From NCBI GenBank assembly GCA_903928395.1, contig CAIYQS010000200.1, positions 1 to 13,066 of the forward strand: a stretch of DNA of 13,066 nucleotides, given 5' to 3'. This DNA is from an uncultured Actinomycetes bacterium (GTDB lineage: Bacteria > Actinomycetota > Actinomycetes > Nanopelagicales > Nanopelagicaceae). The translations under genes were made by a program, and so were the position numbers. This document shows, piece by piece, positions 12,754 through 13,066 of this stretch. The notes beneath the pieces were generated by a model. That model saw nothing but the letters and a program-made list of their open reading frames with translations. It was not told where the DNA came from and made no database searches. Numbering within the stretch: the first letter of the stretch is position 1; each line of letters starts with the position of its first letter.

Positions 12754-13066
12754 ATGGATGTTCTCCAAGCGAAGGTGACCCCCAGCGGGGTTAGTAAGAG
12801 ATGGCTTGTTCGGGCAGTGAGCGTGGCTGTCCTGGGAGCCTTTGTGCTACCGGCAGTTGTGGACGGAGGCGGAGCATTCGCCGCAACGGCGGCCACTTCC
12901 AAAGCCGCAAAACAAGCGCCAGCTCGATCCGCTGCTGTTAAGCGGTCAGTTGCTGCAAAAAAGGCAGTTGCTAAATCTGCAGTGAGTAAGAATGCTAAAG
13001 CAAAGAGCGTTGTTGCAAAGGGCGCTGCTACGCGAAAAGCACCAGTGAAAAAAGCGCCAGTGAAGA
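12754..13066 (+). CDS. Secreted Lys/Ala-rich protein, N-terminal part (cut by window end)
   Basis: An open frame runs from ATG at 12754 to the window end, giving 104 residues and no stop. An in-frame TGA at 12736 fixes this as the first start, and AAAGG lies 11 bases upstream. Residues 1-20 are polar and end in KRWLVR, 21-36 are hydrophobic (AVSVAVLGAFVLPAVV), and AFA (41-43) is a good signal peptidase I site. After it come 61 residues with 22 Ala, 14 Lys, 3 Arg and no Asp or Glu, ending in the tandem KAPVKKAPVK. Such stretches resemble histone H1 or mycobacterial HupB tails, but the export signal argues for a wall or outside location. Any catalytic domain would lie beyond the window. A linker that binds acidic wall polymer is one possibility. 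Confidence 0.8.
   Translation, partial: MDVLQAKVTPSGVSKRWLVRAVSVAVLGAFVLPAVVDGGGAFAATAATSKAAKQAPARSAAVKRSVAAKKAVAKSAVSKNAKAKSVVAKGAATRKAPVKKAPVK

Noticed and set aside
12735..12794. 19-codon frame starting ATGAAAGG just before the secreted-protein gene, as a leader peptide
   Set aside because: It overlaps the real start in another frame and shows no amino acid run or attenuator hairpin typical of leader peptides.
12960..13066. Tandem DNA repeat or short CRISPR-like array at the right edge
   Set aside because: The repetition is a protein-level Lys/Ala bias with only one near-exact short duplication (APVKK); there are no regular spacers.

Overview
The window looks like a chromosomal segment from a low-GC, streamlined actinobacterium. 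The freshwater acI / Nanopelagicales group is my best guess. The reasons are a base composition near half G+C by eye, short intergenic gaps, an actinobacterial style of Cys/Met PLP enzyme and N-acetyltransferase, and repeated leaderless-type promoters (TANNNT, six bases, start codon). The taxonomic call is an inference. No mobile element, CRISPR array or rRNA was seen, and no gene-free stretch exceeds about 110 bases.

Left part (1-4320): a tRNA-Arg(CCG) on the minus strand is followed by stand-alone housekeeping and stress genes. These are msrA (repair of oxidised methionine), an AlkA-like 3-methyladenine DNA glycosylase on the minus strand, a TerC-family membrane metal exporter transcribed divergently from it, and a cystathionine gamma-synthase/lyase-type PLP enzyme. 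Two small membrane proteins of unknown function follow, of 50 and 145 residues; the 50-residue one is easily missed because of its size.

Central and right part (4335-12641): a surface-glycan locus. A GT4-like glycosyltransferase on the plus strand meets, stop codon against stop codon, a seven-gene minus-strand operon. Read in its own direction the operon is: ABC-2 permease (Wzm/TagG type), short ABC ATPase (Wzt/TagH type), a second GT4-like glycosyltransferase, a WbpD-like hexapeptide N-acetyltransferase, a WbpE-like aminotransferase, a WbpB/GnnA-like 3-dehydrogenase and a WbpA/WecC-like UDP-sugar 6-dehydrogenase. The last four are the enzyme set that converts UDP-GlcNAc to UDP-2,3-diacetamido-2,3-dideoxy-glucuronic acid. 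The ABC pair would export a lipid-linked glycan made by cytoplasmic glycosyltransferases. The obvious reading is a cell-wall polysaccharide or capsule containing a diamino-uronic acid.

Right edge (12754-13066): divergent from the operon starts a gene, cut by the window end, for a protein with a signal peptide followed by a Lys/Ala-rich, acid-free, histone-tail-like stretch. Its position beside an acidic-glycan export operon is suggestive, but the function is unknown.

The most interesting signals are the complete diamino-uronic acid module coupled to an ABC exporter, the regular leaderless promoter geometry including a compact divergent promoter between the glycosylase and terC, and the secreted polycationic protein.
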